Part shown: piece after piece, positions 49,301-61,120 of the stretch
How the letters are laid out: each line of letters opens with the position of its first letter
Position numbering within the stretch: the stretch's first letter is position 1
Assembly (NCBI RefSeq): GCF_046630445.1
Contig: NC_092335.1
Coordinates: 5,623,501-5,687,500, forward strand
Reading direction: 5' to 3'
Origin: Rutidosis leptorrhynchoides
Taxonomy: Eukaryota; Streptophyta; Magnoliopsida; Asterales; Asteraceae
Length of the DNA: 64,000 nt
Translations under genes and position numbers: made by a program
The notes under the pieces: model-generated
What the model saw: only the letters and a program-made list of their open reading frames with translations
The model's database searches: none
What the model was told of the DNA's origin: nothing

Positions 49301-51917
49301 CATATCCATTAGCTATAAGTGTAGCTAACATTTCAGCTTCATCAATTGGTTCATTACCTTCTCCTAAAGAACATTCTCCTGTTCCTTGTAATTCTGGAAA
49401 TTCTTCTAATAATTCTGCATGTGCATCTATAGTTTGAATATAATAACATGTATCATCTGCAGATTGTGGTTGTTGCATTGCTCTATCAACTGAAAAGGTA
49501 ACACTCTCATCCTCTATACTTAGGGTCAGTTTCTTACCGAACACGTCTATCATTGCTTTAGCCGTGTTTAAGAATGGTCTTCCTAATATGAGAGGAACTT
49601 GAGAATCTTCTTCCATGTCCAAAACAACAAAATCTACTGGAAATACTAAAGTACCAACTTTAACTAGCATGTTTTCCATTATCCCTCTAGGATATTTTAT
49701 TGATCTATCGGCTAGTTGTATGCTTATTCTGGTTGGTTTCAATTCTCCAAGGTCTAGTTTAGCGTATAGTGAATACGGCATTAGATTTATACTAGCACCT
49801 AAGTCTGCCAATGCTTCTATTGAACTAAGACTACCCAGAAAACATGGAATTGTGAAACTTCCTGGATCAGATAGTTTTTCTGGTATCTTATTCAACAGCA
49901 CTGCTGAACAATTAGCATTCATAGTAACAGCCGAGAGTTCTTCCATTTTCTTTCTATTCGTGATTAGATCTTTCAAGAATTTAGCATATCTTGGCATTCC
50001 TGAAATCACATCAATGAAAGGAAGATTTACATTTATCTGTTTAAACATATCCAAGAATTTGGATTGCTCGGCTTCAAGTTTTTCTTTCTTCATTTTACTC
50101 GGATAAGGAAGTGGTGGTTGGTATGGTTTAACATAAGGTTTATCCTTAACTGTGTTATCTTTATTAACCTTTTCAACTACCGGTTCTTTTTCCTTATCTT
50201 GATCAGGTTGTGGTTCTTGTGGAGTAGGAATAGTTTCATCAGAAGTTACAGGTATTTCAGGTGGTTTAAGTGTTGTACCACTTCTTGTGGTAATGGCTTT
50301 AGCTGTTTCATTCCGGGGGTTAGCATTTGTATCACTAGGTAAACTTCCCGGTTTTCTTTCACCTATTAACCTTGCTAGGTTACTTACTTCTTGTTCCAGA
50401 TTTTGAATAGAAGCTTGTTGATTTCTAAATGCTTGAGCATTTTGTTCATTGGTTTGTTTTTGAGATGTGAAAAACTGCGTTTGAGTTTCAACTAGCTTCG
50501 TCATCATATCTTCTAAATTTGGCTTTTTATCATCGGTTTGTTGTGGTGGTTTGTTTTGAAAATTCGGTCTTTGCTGATTGTAAGTATTATTGGATACTTG
50601 TTGATTGCTAGGACCTTGTTGGTTGTTGTATGGAATATTTCGGTTATAATTCTGGTTTTGATTGTAAATTGGTCTTGGCGGTTGATAATTATTCTGATAA
50701 TTATTTCCAGGCCTTTGGTTTATGTATGAAATATTCTCTCTTTGTTCCATTGTTAATTCAATACTGAGACAATCTTTTGTCAAATGTGGTCCTCCACACT
50801 GCTCACAACTAATTCGTATTGCATGAATATCTTTAGTCATCTTTTCCATTCGTCTCTCGAAAGCATCTATCTTTGCTGAAATGGAATCTAAGTCATGGCT
50901 AGAATCGGCTCTAGCTGCTTTAGATGATCTAATGATATCTTTTTCTTGATGCCACTCATGTGAGTGGGAAGCAGTATTATCAATAATTTTGTACGCATCA
51001 GTTTCGGTTTTTTTCATAATAGAACCACCAGCTGCTATATCTATGTCTTTCCTTGTAGTGATGTCGCATCCTTGGTAGAATATTTGTACTATTTGACAGG
51101 TGTCTAAACCATGTTGCGGACATCCTCTTAACAATTTTCCATATCTTGTCCACGCCTCATATAGAGTTTCATTTGGCTTCTGTGTGAACGTAACAATTTC
51201 TGCTTGAAGTCTTACGGCTTTAGATGCAGGAAAAAATTGTTTAAGAAATTTGTCAATTAAAACATCCCATGTATCAATCGCCCCTTCAGGTAACGATTCC
51301 AACCAATCTTTGGCTTCTCCCTTTAAAGTCCAGGGAAATAACATGAGATATATCTGTTCATCCTCCACTTCTCGGATTTTAAATAGTGTGCAGATCCTAT
51401 TAAAGGTACGTAGATGTTCATTTGGATCTTCCTTCGGCGCACCACTAAATTGGCATTGATTAGTCACCATGTGTAGAATTTGTCCTTTGATTTCATAATC
51501 TGGCGCATTAATGTCTGGATGAGTAATTGCGTGACCTTGGCCAGTGCGTTTAGCTCTCATTCGGTCTTCCATACTTAAAGGTTCCAGATTCTCCATAATT
51601 GAATTTGTTGAATCGGTATCACTGAATGATTCTGATTTAATAGTTCGTTCCTCAACAATCTCTGTTTGAATGATTGGTGGTTCCGGAGGAAAGTTTAATG
51701 GTTCAGGATCTATGAACCGTTCCTGAATATTTTCTGGATTCTCAATTGTGAGGTTGGGTTTAAAAAATGGATTATCGGTAATTTGAACTGAAGTACTTGG
51801 TCGACTGGATGACGATTCTAAAGAAAAATCAACGGCGGTTATATTTGTTAAACGATGTCTTGATCGAGTTACAGGTGGTGAACGTACAAAAGGTGGTGAA
51901 CGTCTTGCTCGGTGCAT
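46311..51917 (-). mobile_element. Athila gag-pol polyprotein
   Basis: A single 1868-residue ORF. Gag lies at about residues 130-330 ([32 protein letters not shown]), followed by a [13 protein letters not shown] zinc-knuckle-like motif near 375 and a Gln/Asn-rich linker. The protease motif [16 protein letters not shown] lies near 704 and the reverse transcriptase motif [12 protein letters not shown] near 1146. RNase H is marked by [15 protein letters not shown] near 1292. The integrase has CDACQRAG near 1549, [12 protein letters not shown] near 1634 and [12 protein letters not shown]. There is no chromodomain, as expected for Athila. The ORF looks whole. An AAGTGTGGG motif overlaps its stop codon. 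Confidence 0.96.
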
Positions 51918-52948
51918 TCACAGAATATCCTATTAGTTTTTAAAAGGAAAGAAAAATTATAATAAGTTATCCAATCAATAGACTTTTCTGATTTTGCCCA
52001 CGTTTCGAATAGCCAAAAGATGCAGCAGAGGGGCAGGATTCGTTTGGTCTCAATATAATTGAGGACTGTTTGGCTCCAATAACCCGGTCCACGTACAAAT
52101 CCAACTATTACTACGAACCAGAAAATTTTGATGTCTATTAATTTAACCACTCAAAATAAATTTTCGTAATTTTAAGAAATTTAGATAAGAAGTAGAATAA
52201 AAATCTAAGTCCTAAAACTAGAATAGCGAGAAATAAGAGAGAAAAAGAGTTTGTCGATAAAGGTTGAAAAAGAAAAAAAATGGTTGAAAAATAAAAGACG
52301 ACGGAAAAATAAAAGAAACTTATAAAAACTTAAAAATACTTAACTAACCTAACCTTATTACTACAACTAACTTAAAATTATAATCGCAAATTGAAATTAC
52401 TAATTGGAATGATAATTGATACATAGTAAAAGGTCTAAAAATATTAAAGCTTACAAGGAAAAACTAAATCCCAAATGGAAATAACTTAAAAAGAAACTAA
52501 AACTTAAAAAGGCGTCGCAAAATTCTAAAGCACCTAAATCTTAGTCTAAAGAAAAAGCACTTAAGGAATTCTACGGCAAAGCCTAAAAATATAGGAGTAA
52601 AAATAACTATAGCTAAAACTAAGTTTAAAATTAAATATGAGCTAAAAAAAATACAAATATTACGCTACAACGATTAAAAAGGGACAAAATATAAAAATAT
52701 ACAAAAAGTTGTAAAAAGTACAATTTTTATAAAAAATATTATTTTTATATTATTATTTTATTAAACTACTAATTTTACAATTTAATAAAAACTTAATTAA
52801 TACTAAATACATAAATAAATAAAAAGTAAAAATAAAACTAAAACTAAAAATAATAATAATAATAATTATAATTAGGTTTTAATAATAATAATTAAAAATA
52901 CCCGTAATCAATGCTTGATTAGGGTTTTGTCCGTGTGTCAGAAGGTCT

Positions 52949-52992
52949 CCGCGAGTCGCGGCAAATAAAGAAGAAATCCCCGCGAGTCGCGG
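52949..52992 (-). promoter_or_regulatory. Palindrome pair 31 bp apart in Athila leader
   Basis: Two copies of CCGCGAGTCGCGG (52949-52961 and 52980-52992), centres 31 bp apart, lie about 1 kb upstream of the gag-pol start. The second copy is extended by one base pair on each side. No clear TATA box follows on the coding strand. Confidence 0.75.
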
Positions 52993-53325
52993 GGTTCAGG
53001 AATTCAGTTGACAGGGTTGAGTTTTTACGCGTTTTTCTTTATTTTTTTTTTTTTATTTTATGTTTTCTGTTTTTAATTTAAATAAACGATTTTAAAATAA
53101 AACTTATATTTTTATAAACTAAAATAGAAATAAAGAAACTTATAAAACTTAAATATTTAACAAAATCTTAAAAATACTAATATTTTTGTTTTTCTTTTTA
53201 TATTTTTCGAATATTTAAAACGTATTTCTACAAAAGCGAATTTTTAATAAAAGTAACTAAAAAATCTTTTTTTTTTTTTTTTTTTTTTTTATATTAGCGT
53301 TGCGCTTCCGGCGTTTAAGAGTTTG

Positions 53326-53343
53326 TCCCCGGCAGCGGCGCCA
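53326..53343 (-). other. Primer binding site, tRNA-Asp type (Athila)
   Basis: TGGCGCCGCTGCCGGGGA on the coding strand, just inside the 5' LTR. It matches the well-known Athila PBS (TGGCGCCGTTGCCGGGGA) with one difference. Confidence 0.9.
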
Positions 53344-53352
53344 AAAATAACT

Positions 53353-55339
53353 TGATGTCAAAGCAGAGGGGTATAAAATACTATTAAATTTTAGCAGAAA
53401 ATACTATTAAATACGATACAATTTTACACAAGATATTTATTTATTTATAGAATGGATATACTTAAACCTTGCTACAACACTTATAGGCAGTGTACCTAAT
53501 CGTACAGTAGTGTAGTTTTTAGTAAGTCCGGTTCGTTCCACAGGGAAATCTTTAAACAAAGCTCAACGCTATATTAGTTTACTTTTATAAAAATACAAAT
53601 ATATATATAAGTAATATTATTATTATAAAGGGGGGTTTTTACCGTTTAATGACCGGTTTGTCGATTTTAAGACTTAAGTCGCAGTTAAAACCTAATGTAA
53701 AATATAAAATAAATACAAGACTTAAATTAAAGCGTAAAGTAAATAACGATAATGAAATTGCGAATAATAAAAATGCGATAAAATAAAATTGCGATAATTA
53801 AAAAGTACGATAATTAAAAGTGCGATTAAATAACAATAAATAAAAGTGCGATAATTAGAAGTGCAATTAAATATAAAATAAAGGAAATTAAATATGAAAT
53901 AAAAGAATTATGCTTATTTAAACTTCCGTAATCATGATGTTTGACGTGTTGATTTTAGTTTTATGCCCATGGGTTAATTGTCCTTTGTCCTGGATTATTC
54001 AATATGTCCGTCTGGTTTTTGTCCATAACAGTCCATCAGTCATAAATATAAATTGCAAGTGTCCTTGTCAAATTATTATTATACCCGAAGATAAATATTC
54101 CAACTAATTGGGGATTCGAATTGTAACAAGGTTTTAATACTTTGTTTAATGAATACACCAGGTTATCGACTGCGTGTAAACCAAGGTTTTACTACTTTGT
54201 TAACAATTACACCAATTACCCTTGAATGTAATTTTACCCCTGTTTTAATTATTCTAGTGGCTATTAATCCATTCCTGTGTCCGGTTAAATGAACGATTAT
54301 TCGTACATATAAATACCCCGCCCATCGTGTCCGATCGAGTGTATATGGTAATTTATAGGGACGCCCAATTGTAAATCTTTATATTAACATTAACAAACTT
54401 TCATTTAGTTAAACAAATATAAAGCCCATTAATAGCCCATAGTCTAGTTTCCACAAGTGTCGTTCTTTTGTCCAAACCCCAACTATGGTACAAAGCCCAA
54501 TTACCCAATTTTAGTAATTAGCCCAACATCATGATTACTTCGTTTTAAATAAGCATAATAATAACTTAGCTACGAGACATTAATGTAAAAAGGTTGAACA
54601 TAACTTACAATGATTAAAAATAGCGTAGCGTTACACGGACAGAATTTCGACTTACACCCTTACAACATTCGCTAACATACCCTTATTATTAGAATTATAA
54701 TTAAAATTAAAATATAAATTATAAATATAAATATATTTACGTATGAAGAGGAAGAGAAAAAAGATTGTCTGAAATTTGATCAGAATTCGGTTTGCTTTAT
54801 AGCCAGACTTGATTTTTGGGGCTCCGCGACTCGCGGCAAAATGCCCTTAAAACTCCGCGAGTCGCGGAGAGGTATTTACAGCTCACACCCTTGGAGTTTC
54901 TTGCTGCCGACGGTTTTTATTATATATATATAATATATATATATAATTAATATAATTAATTATATAATATATTATATTTATATACATAGTTAACTTGTAA
55001 TTTTTAGTCCGTTGCGTCGAGCGTTAAGAGTTGACTCTAGTCCCGGTTCCGGATTTTCGAACGTCCTTGCGTACAATTTAATATCTTGTACTTTGCGTTT
55101 TGAATCTTGTACTCTTGTGATTTCGAGACGTTTCTTATCAATAATTGGAACCTTTTTGATTGTCTTTTGTACTTTTGAGCTTTTTGGTCGTTTGCGTCTT
55201 CAATTCGTCGAATCTGTCTTTTGTCTTCACCTTTTATTATTTAAACGAATATCTCTTGTAAATAGAACAATTGCAACTAAAAGCTTGTCTTTCTTGAGGA
55301 ATAATGCTATGAAATATATGTTCGTTTTTAGCATTATCA
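53353..55339 (-). mobile_element. Athila 5' LTR
   Basis: Nearly identical to 38458-40442. It carries the same palindrome pair at 54824-54836 and 54855-54867 (centres 54830 and 54861, again 31 bp apart) with a TATA box beside it. The two-base length difference lies in an AT-dinucleotide tract near 54925-54945. Confidence 0.94.
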
Positions 55340-55344
55340 ACAGT

Positions 55345-56013
55345 TAGCGTGGATTCTTAACAAAATTTTTCATAGTTAATTTGTTTGTTTCTAACAGATT
55401 TTATTTTGTCATATGTTTTCTTCATATGCCACTTGTTGGATTCTGGGAAGTCAAAATTCAAATATGAAATTGAATGAAAATGGTTATTCTGCGGTGAACG
55501 GATACGTATATCGGTGGTTGTAAGTAGGATAGTAAATGACTGTTGAATCAGCTTCGACGAATGTACAATGTAACTTATTAAGATGAAATCTAATTATTCC
55601 TCGGGTATTACCTACCCGTTAAAAAAAATTTCACCATTAATATTTTGTACAAAAGAACTTTTAATTACAATCTTTATGAAAACATATATACATATATATT
55701 TTCTTCAGATGAAATCATGAATTTAATGAGTTAATATGATATTAATCTCATTTGCTTTTCGGTTTGAGCTAGAATAAGAAATCTCTAAACTTTTTGAAAC
55801 CACATATTCTTCGCAGAATATCAATGAAGTTATGGATCAATACTTCATCGTTCATTATTGTTGGTACTCCTTGGTATCTATGGTGCGTATGATGTTGATG
55901 TTGATGTTGATGTTGATGTTTGTGGGACAGATTATGATGTCGAGACGTGTGATGCGGATGTTGTTTGTTAGTGGTGATGATGGTATTGTTGATGTTATTG
56001 ATGGTGGTGCTGA
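55345..56013 (-). mobile_element. LARD-like element, non-coding part with internal polypurine-like motif
   Basis: No coding motif is seen. TTAACGGGTAGGTA on the coding strand (55609-55622) copies the terminal polypurine tract, in the same context as the internal copy of the chromovirus. A (GATGTT)n-like tract lies at about 55892-55920. Confidence 0.6.
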
Positions 56014-56460
56014 TTATGCTGCTGGTGCTGCTGTTGGTGTTTGCAACCTTCGCACCATGTTCTCCAAAGCCGTCACGCGACCGCGAAGTTCGTTAACTTC
56101 TGCTAGTACACCGGGATGATTGGCGGTTGGAGCGAGCGAATGAACAAGATTTGTAATATGGGATAGTATATAATCGTGACGAGATACTCTAGAAATGACA
56201 GAGAAAATGGTGTTTCGAATAGGTTCGCCGGTAAGTGCTTCAGGTTCATCGCCAAGAGGGCAATTTGGTGGATGGAATGGATCACCTTCTTCTTGTCTCC
56301 AGTGATTTAGTATATTACGAACCCATCCCCAATTCATCCAGAATAGATGATGGGAAATTGGTTGATCCATTCCGGTGACGCTGCTTTCGGAGCCCGAATG
56401 GAAATCCATATCGGCATAACTGTCGAAATCTGAAGAATTCGAACTAGATGCGGAATCCAT
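56014..56460 (-). mobile_element. Leader ORF of LARD-like element, coiled-coil end
   Basis: The ORF from the Met at 56460 encodes 148 residues: a Ser/Asp-rich start (MDSASSSNSSDFDSYADMDF), a Trp-rich middle (HHLFWMNWGWVRNILNHW) and a C-terminal heptad-like segment (VLAEVNELRGRVTALENMVR) that suggests a coiled coil. It occupies the same place, between PBS and internal polypurine motif, as the two extra ORFs of the chromovirus, but it is unrelated to them in sequence. I do not recognise a named family. An upstream in-frame extension to 56655 exists but looks like non-coding sequence. Confidence 0.6.
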
Positions 56461-56858
56461 CTTGTATAATGGGGAAAATGAATTTTTGGTATGGAATAGA
56501 TTATAGGAGTTAGATTTGGTACTCTTCAATACATAATTTACATATGTATATATAATACCAAAGTCCCGTAAATTACGGAGAATCTTTGAAAAGATATCAG
56601 TCAAAGTTCGCAATAACAGATATGCTAAGATAAGAATTCGTCTATACACTATCAATGCAGTAAATACAGTAAAATGTGTCTAGACTTATGAATGATAACA
56701 GCCCTAATTTCCTAAGGATGATAAGCAGATGATTTCCGACTAGAAATGATAAGCAAAACTTTTGACATGTAGACACGGTCGAAGTCCAGACTCATTAATG
56801 CATCCTAACAACTACTAGTTAGACACACTAATGCAAGACCTGGTTCGCTGCGACCACC

Positions 56859-57106
56859 GCTCTGATACCAACTGAAATAACAGTGGGGACGCATCCCACT
56901 CAGTGCCTTCCCAGCTAACCGCCTGGTGACCACTGAGCGTACCTCAGACACTGATTTTACGGCCCGCCTCTCGGCAGTACAGCCAACCCTAATAGGGACC
57001 GCGAGGAGTAAGAGCCAATGCTTCGTCACAGGTAACACTGTGAGAACCCCCTCTACGATTAACTCGCTCATAAACGGCATTAAACCAGCTCTGATACCAA
57101 CTGAAA
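56859..57106 (-). repeat. Duplicated tRNA-Met PBS with 229-bp spacing (LARD-like element)
   Basis: The 19-base string GCTCTGATACCAACTGAAA (written on the + strand) occurs at 56859-56877 and 57088-57106. The right copy is the PBS plus the end of the present LTR. The left copy has the same layout, but the sequence next to it (about 56878-57087) is unlike the present LTR and more GC-rich. It looks like the end of a different LTR with its own PBS, as would result from recombination between elements. The leader left of it matches the chromovirus leader at about 30377-30475. Confidence 0.75.
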
Positions 57107-59797
57107 GGACCCGTCCTAATCCACCTGGACGAAGTCATCAACATTTGGTCCCATTGCGATGATCGGCTCCAAGTAATGTCCTTATATTGAGCAAATGCAC
57201 AGCGGAAGACTTAATTCGTACCTGAGAATAAACATGCTTTAAAGTATCAACCAAAAGGTTGGTGAGTTCATAGGTTTATCATAACAATCATTTCAATATG
57301 TTAATAGACCACAAGATTTCATAATCATAAACATAATACACTCGCAAGTGTATGTAAAGCATTCTAAGATATTGAGCACTTGGTAACCATACTTAACATT
57401 TAATCAACGTCGCATATTCCCTTTATTATGAAATCTCACTACACCGTACCAAGTGTAGTCACCAAAACGAAGTACTGTGCAACCGTTGAATACTGGTCGT
57501 CCAGTCCGGTTGGGGTTGTCAGGCCCGATAGATCTATCAACAGGATTCGCGTTTACAATACCCATGTAAATAGTAGTTACCAAGCTACAGGAAAATATGC
57601 CAGTGGTACAACTCAACGTAGAATATATTTTTAAGTACTTGTGTCTATTTTGTAAACATTTATAAAAGCAGCGCATGTATTCTCAGCCCAAAAATATATA
57701 TTGCAAAAGCAATTAAAAAGGGAGCAAATGAAACTCACTTTTGCCTTGAAGGTATTTAATTCATCTTAGTCTCCGATAGATATCACGAACCTAACCATAT
57801 ATATAATATATCAACATATTTTCTTTTTAAGTAATCGTTACATATATATATAATTTTAATACTTTTAATATTTTCTTAGTCCGTAGTTAGCAGTCCGATG
57901 TTAGTGGTCCACAATTAGTTGCTTAAATAAAATAAATAAAGACCTCATCGTATTCGTATTGATCAGAATTAATCTCGACCCATGGTACCATGTTGTCAAA
58001 TGACGTGTTGCGTACATAAAGTACCGTGTTGTCAAATGACGTGTTGCGTACAATCATGAGGTCTTATGATTAATCTTCTCGTGTTGTTTACGGGTGGTCC
58101 TGAAATATATAAAATCAAATCATAAGTAATTATATATAAAATATCATATTAATTAGAAAAGATATGATTAATTTACTTTTTCTCCAAATATTTTCGTAGC
58201 TAAACTAGCTTCGGATACCCAATCTTGTTTTAGTCGTAGTTTCTTCATTACAACTCCGTTTTTGTTGGTTCAACTTGCCACTTCCTTGGATCGAGTCAAA
58301 TTTTAAGAATATGAACTGAAAATACCTTAGTTTGTATTCAAAATCATAGGTTATAGGTCAAACTTTGGTGAAACTTATGAAAGTGATCATTTTCCATCAT
58401 AAAAACAACATTTAATGATCATTTTTCTAAAAATACTTACACTTTGAGTTAAACCATGAAATTTTTATGTGTTAACATATTCATAAGAAATATCATTTTT
58501 CCAGAATATGAACTTCCAATTCAAAGTTCAAGATGGTTTTTAATTATCCAACCCAAAACAGCCCCCGGTTGCACTCCGACGATGTAGATTCAGTTTTTAA
58601 GATGTTCTTTGTAAAACCAAGTTATATCTTGTTAGGTTAGCATATCATTATGATATATTACAGGTCTTGAAGTGTTTTAAAAGTCAAGTTAGAAGGATCT
58701 ATTTAGTTTGCGAACAAGTTTGAAATCATTCAAACTATGTTCTTGTTGTTAAAATTTTATACCACAAAATAAGATAGCTATATGAATATAAATTGAATAA
58801 GATTATGAACAAGGTTACTACCTCAAGTTACTTGGACAAAGTTACTGCAAAAGATAAGAAATAATTTTGGAATCAAAGAGTGGTGGAGTTAGATCAAAAG
58901 GTTGGAAGTAAACTTCTTCAAATGGGTGGTTATTTTGATATGTTCTTGAAAGAGTTTTCTTATGGTGTTTAAGGCTTATAATTGAAGCTAAATGATGGAG
59001 AAAATGCTTGGAGATGATCAAGTATGAAGTTAGGAGTATTTTTAGAGATAAATGAGGGTGTAGGTATGAGAAAATGGAGTGAAGAAATGGTGTTCATTTA
59101 TAAAAACGTTTTTAGTTTATAAAGAAAGAAAAGGATTCCTAATTTTGTTTTCTTACTAATAATTCATACTACTTGACAAATCCTAGTTACCTCATATCTA
59201 GGGCAGTAATAATGTTGATTAGGATGTTGATTTAATGTGTATATACCAATAGTAAATACGTATAGAAGCTGGGTATGATACGGGTACATATACCCTAGAT
59301 ATACGTATAGAAATCTTGAGGAAACGGAACGAGAATTCAAATATAGATATCTTTTGTGAATATACTTATATTGTTTTATGTATTTAAGTCCTTAAAAAGT
59401 GATTAAGTACATTATATATACGATACATGTATAAGCATTATAGATTATAAGTATATATATCAAAGAATGTTACGTATAGTTATCGTTTTGAAAACTTAAG
59501 TTAGTAGTTTCAAAATATACTTATAACTCATTGTCATTAGTACACAATGAGATGTTAAACCATCCTTAGATCATGTTAAATATATATAAATACATATATA
59601 TACACAAACGTATAATTATCGTATGTTATATAGTTCGTGATATCATCAGTCATATTGGACGGTCAAACGTTGTGTAAAACTCTTTTCAAAAACACAAGTC
59701 TCAACAATTTGGATTGCTTATCATGTTGGTATGGTTTAATTTATGTAAATATTAATCTTATAAGTATAATTTGGTCGGAAAATTCCTGGTCATTACA
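57102..59797 (-). mobile_element. 5' LTR of LARD-like element, uninterrupted
   Basis: A 2696-bp LTR that begins TGTAATGACC on the coding strand. It gives the pre-insertion sequence for the split copy at 20267-20618 plus 33736-36078, including the single CCAAG target site. Confidence 0.94.
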
Positions 59798-60033
59798 GTC
59801 GTCTTCTCATTCACAACGTTGTATGCAACGTTCTTAGCAAGTGAAAGACGAATAGCACCCAAAGCTTGACGATCCAAAAGCGTCCAATCGGCATCGTCCA
59901 TGCTTTCGGGCTTGGTCTCTAACAAGGGTTGGTGTAGCTTCTTTTGATACAAGTAATCTTCAATTTGCATCTTCCAAAAGCCAAAGTCTCTCCCATCGAA
60001 TCGGTAGATTCTAAACTTCCCATCTTCCGCCAT
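59798..60033 (-). mobile_element. Copia B gag N-terminal part
   Basis: From the Met at 60033 it encodes a Tork-type Copia gag start (MAEDGKFRIYRFDGRDFGFW, followed by MQIEDYLYQKKLH). It is cut at the GTCGT target site by the LARD-like element; the rest of gag and pol lies at 16547-20251. Confidence 0.92.
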
Positions 60034-60055
60034 CGTTCCCTTAACGAAACCTTGT

Positions 60056-60069
60056 GCTCTAGATACCAG
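60056..60069 (-). other. Primer binding site, tRNA-Met type (Copia B)
   Basis: CTGGTATCTAGAGC on the coding strand, one base inside the 5' LTR. It is close to the usual TGGTATCAGAGC of plant Copia elements. Confidence 0.7.
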
Positions 60070-60070
60070 T

Positions 60071-60842
60071 TGTTAGGATATTAGGACCCAAACAACACTA
60101 GTAATTCTACAAGACTACTAGCCGAGTAGTGATTCTATCAAGATCACTCAAACCCACTTAATGAACGAAAGATAATAAATGCGAAAATGTAAGAACGACA
60201 CAAGATATAACGTGGTTATATGCAATCGGTGTGATTGCTTTAGTCCACGGACCAACTAGAGAGTGTTTATTACTGAGAATCTGTATTTGGTGTGTTACAA
60301 TATGATACAATGAGTTCTATATATAGGAGAAACAAGAACACCATGACAACTAGCTAGGAATCTTCATCATGACAAGTAATCATCTTGTTTACCATCTAGC
60401 CATGCTTTCCACCTTGTAATGGCATGATCACAGCCCTAATTTTAGGTGTAAAGTGATTAACTTTGCACCTAAAATGAAAGGAGGCCAAAGCATGCTCGGA
60501 TGTAAAGGTTGCAACTTGCCAACTTGCTGCCAGACACCAGATGCGCCGCATCTGATGTGTGATGCGCCGCATCACTTGCTTTTCACGTTCCAGATTCATG
60601 TACCAGCGCTCGATGCGCCGCATCGAGATGGTGATGCGCCGCATCTGACCCCTGATGCGCCATATCAGCTCAATGCTCCGCATCAATAAATCTCGGACTA
60701 TTTTGCTCGATGAATGCGCCGCATCCATGTCAAGATGCGCCGCATTTGACTGCTTCACGCTTCCCGAAATCTGTAAAATCCGTGCAAGTGTTGGAACAGT
60801 TTTTTTTTTCTCGTTTTGTATAAATGTCTCCATAATCTAACA
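60071..60842 (-). mobile_element. Copia B 5' LTR
   Basis: A 772-bp copy of 15566-16337 with about eight transitions. The outer end at 60842 is followed by the target duplication TGTTT. Confidence 0.94.
60540..60746. promoter_or_regulatory. Array of eight GATGCGCCGCATC palindromes (5' LTR copy)
   Basis: The same array as at 16035-16241, with the same spacing. None of the eight palindromic units differs between the two LTRs, although a transition has occurred between units. Confidence 0.85.
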
Positions 60843-61120
60843 TGTTTTAGATACCTACATTGGGATGTCGTTTAGCAATCATTTTTATAAAATAGAAATT
60901 GGTTGTAAAAGATAATTGACAAATTTATTACGTAATTTGATTAAATATCATATCATCATATATATGATATTTTAAATTTAAATAATAATTATATCATATA
61001 CCTACATTGGAGATCTGTCATACTCCGTAAATAATAATTATATTCTACAAAATATTAGTGCTAATCAATTTATTATATAAAAAATAGTATCAAACTCATC
61101 TATAAACAATATTAATATTT

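Larger units (their letters stand above)
51918..53352 (-). mobile_element. Athila 5' leader
   Basis: A 1.4-kb AT-rich, apparently untranslated leader between the PBS and gag-pol. It contains a palindrome pair (52949-52992) and a poly-T run (about 53270-53290). No gene is seen. Confidence 0.7.
38458..55339 (-). mobile_element. Young Athila-type gypsy element, apparently whole
   Basis: A 16.9-kb element with LTRs of 1985 and 1987 bp (38458-40442 and 53353-55339) and the perfect target duplication ACAGT (38453-38457 and 55340-55344). The PBS is of the tRNA-Asp type that is characteristic of Athila. In coding order it holds the 5' LTR, a long leader, gag-pol, a small zinc-knuckle-like ORF, an Athila extra (env-like) ORF, a 2-kb tail, the polypurine tract and the 3' LTR. 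I saw one substitution and one 2-bp AT-repeat indel between the LTRs, so it is very recent (about twenty thousand years at 1.3e-8 per site per year). It looks whole. Confidence 0.94.
20267..59797 (-). mobile_element. Non-autonomous gypsy-type element (LARD-like), host of two nested elements
   Basis: This LTR element has about 2.7-kb LTRs: one at 57102-59797 and one split into 20267-20618 plus 33736-36078. Its perfect target duplication in Copia B gag is GTCGT (20262-20266 and 59798-59802). Without the nested Athila, its internal region is about 4.1 kb and shows no recognisable pol, so it looks like a large retrotransposon derivative. It shares PBS, leader and polypurine-tract sequence with the chromovirus at 20619-33730, which is its likely relative. 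About 20 differences between the LTRs (roughly 0.75%) suggest about 0.3 million years. Confidence 0.9.
15566..60842 (-). mobile_element. Copia B (Tork-like), outer element of a four-element nest
   Basis: This Ty1/copia element has two 772-bp LTRs (15566-16337 and 60071-60842) and the perfect target duplication TGTTT (15561-15565 and 60843-60847). Its own sequence is about 5.7 kb, stretched to 45 kb by elements nested in its gag. The LTRs begin TGTTAGATTATGG on the coding strand. About eight substitutions, all transitions, were seen between them (about 1%), which suggests roughly 0.4 million years at 1.3e-8 per site per year. Besides the nested insertion, the coding region has about one break. 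Confidence 0.95.

Noticed and set aside
56859-57106. tRNA gene suggested by GCTCTGATACCAA
   Set aside because: It is the PBS complement of tRNA-Met beside an LTR; no cloverleaf is present.
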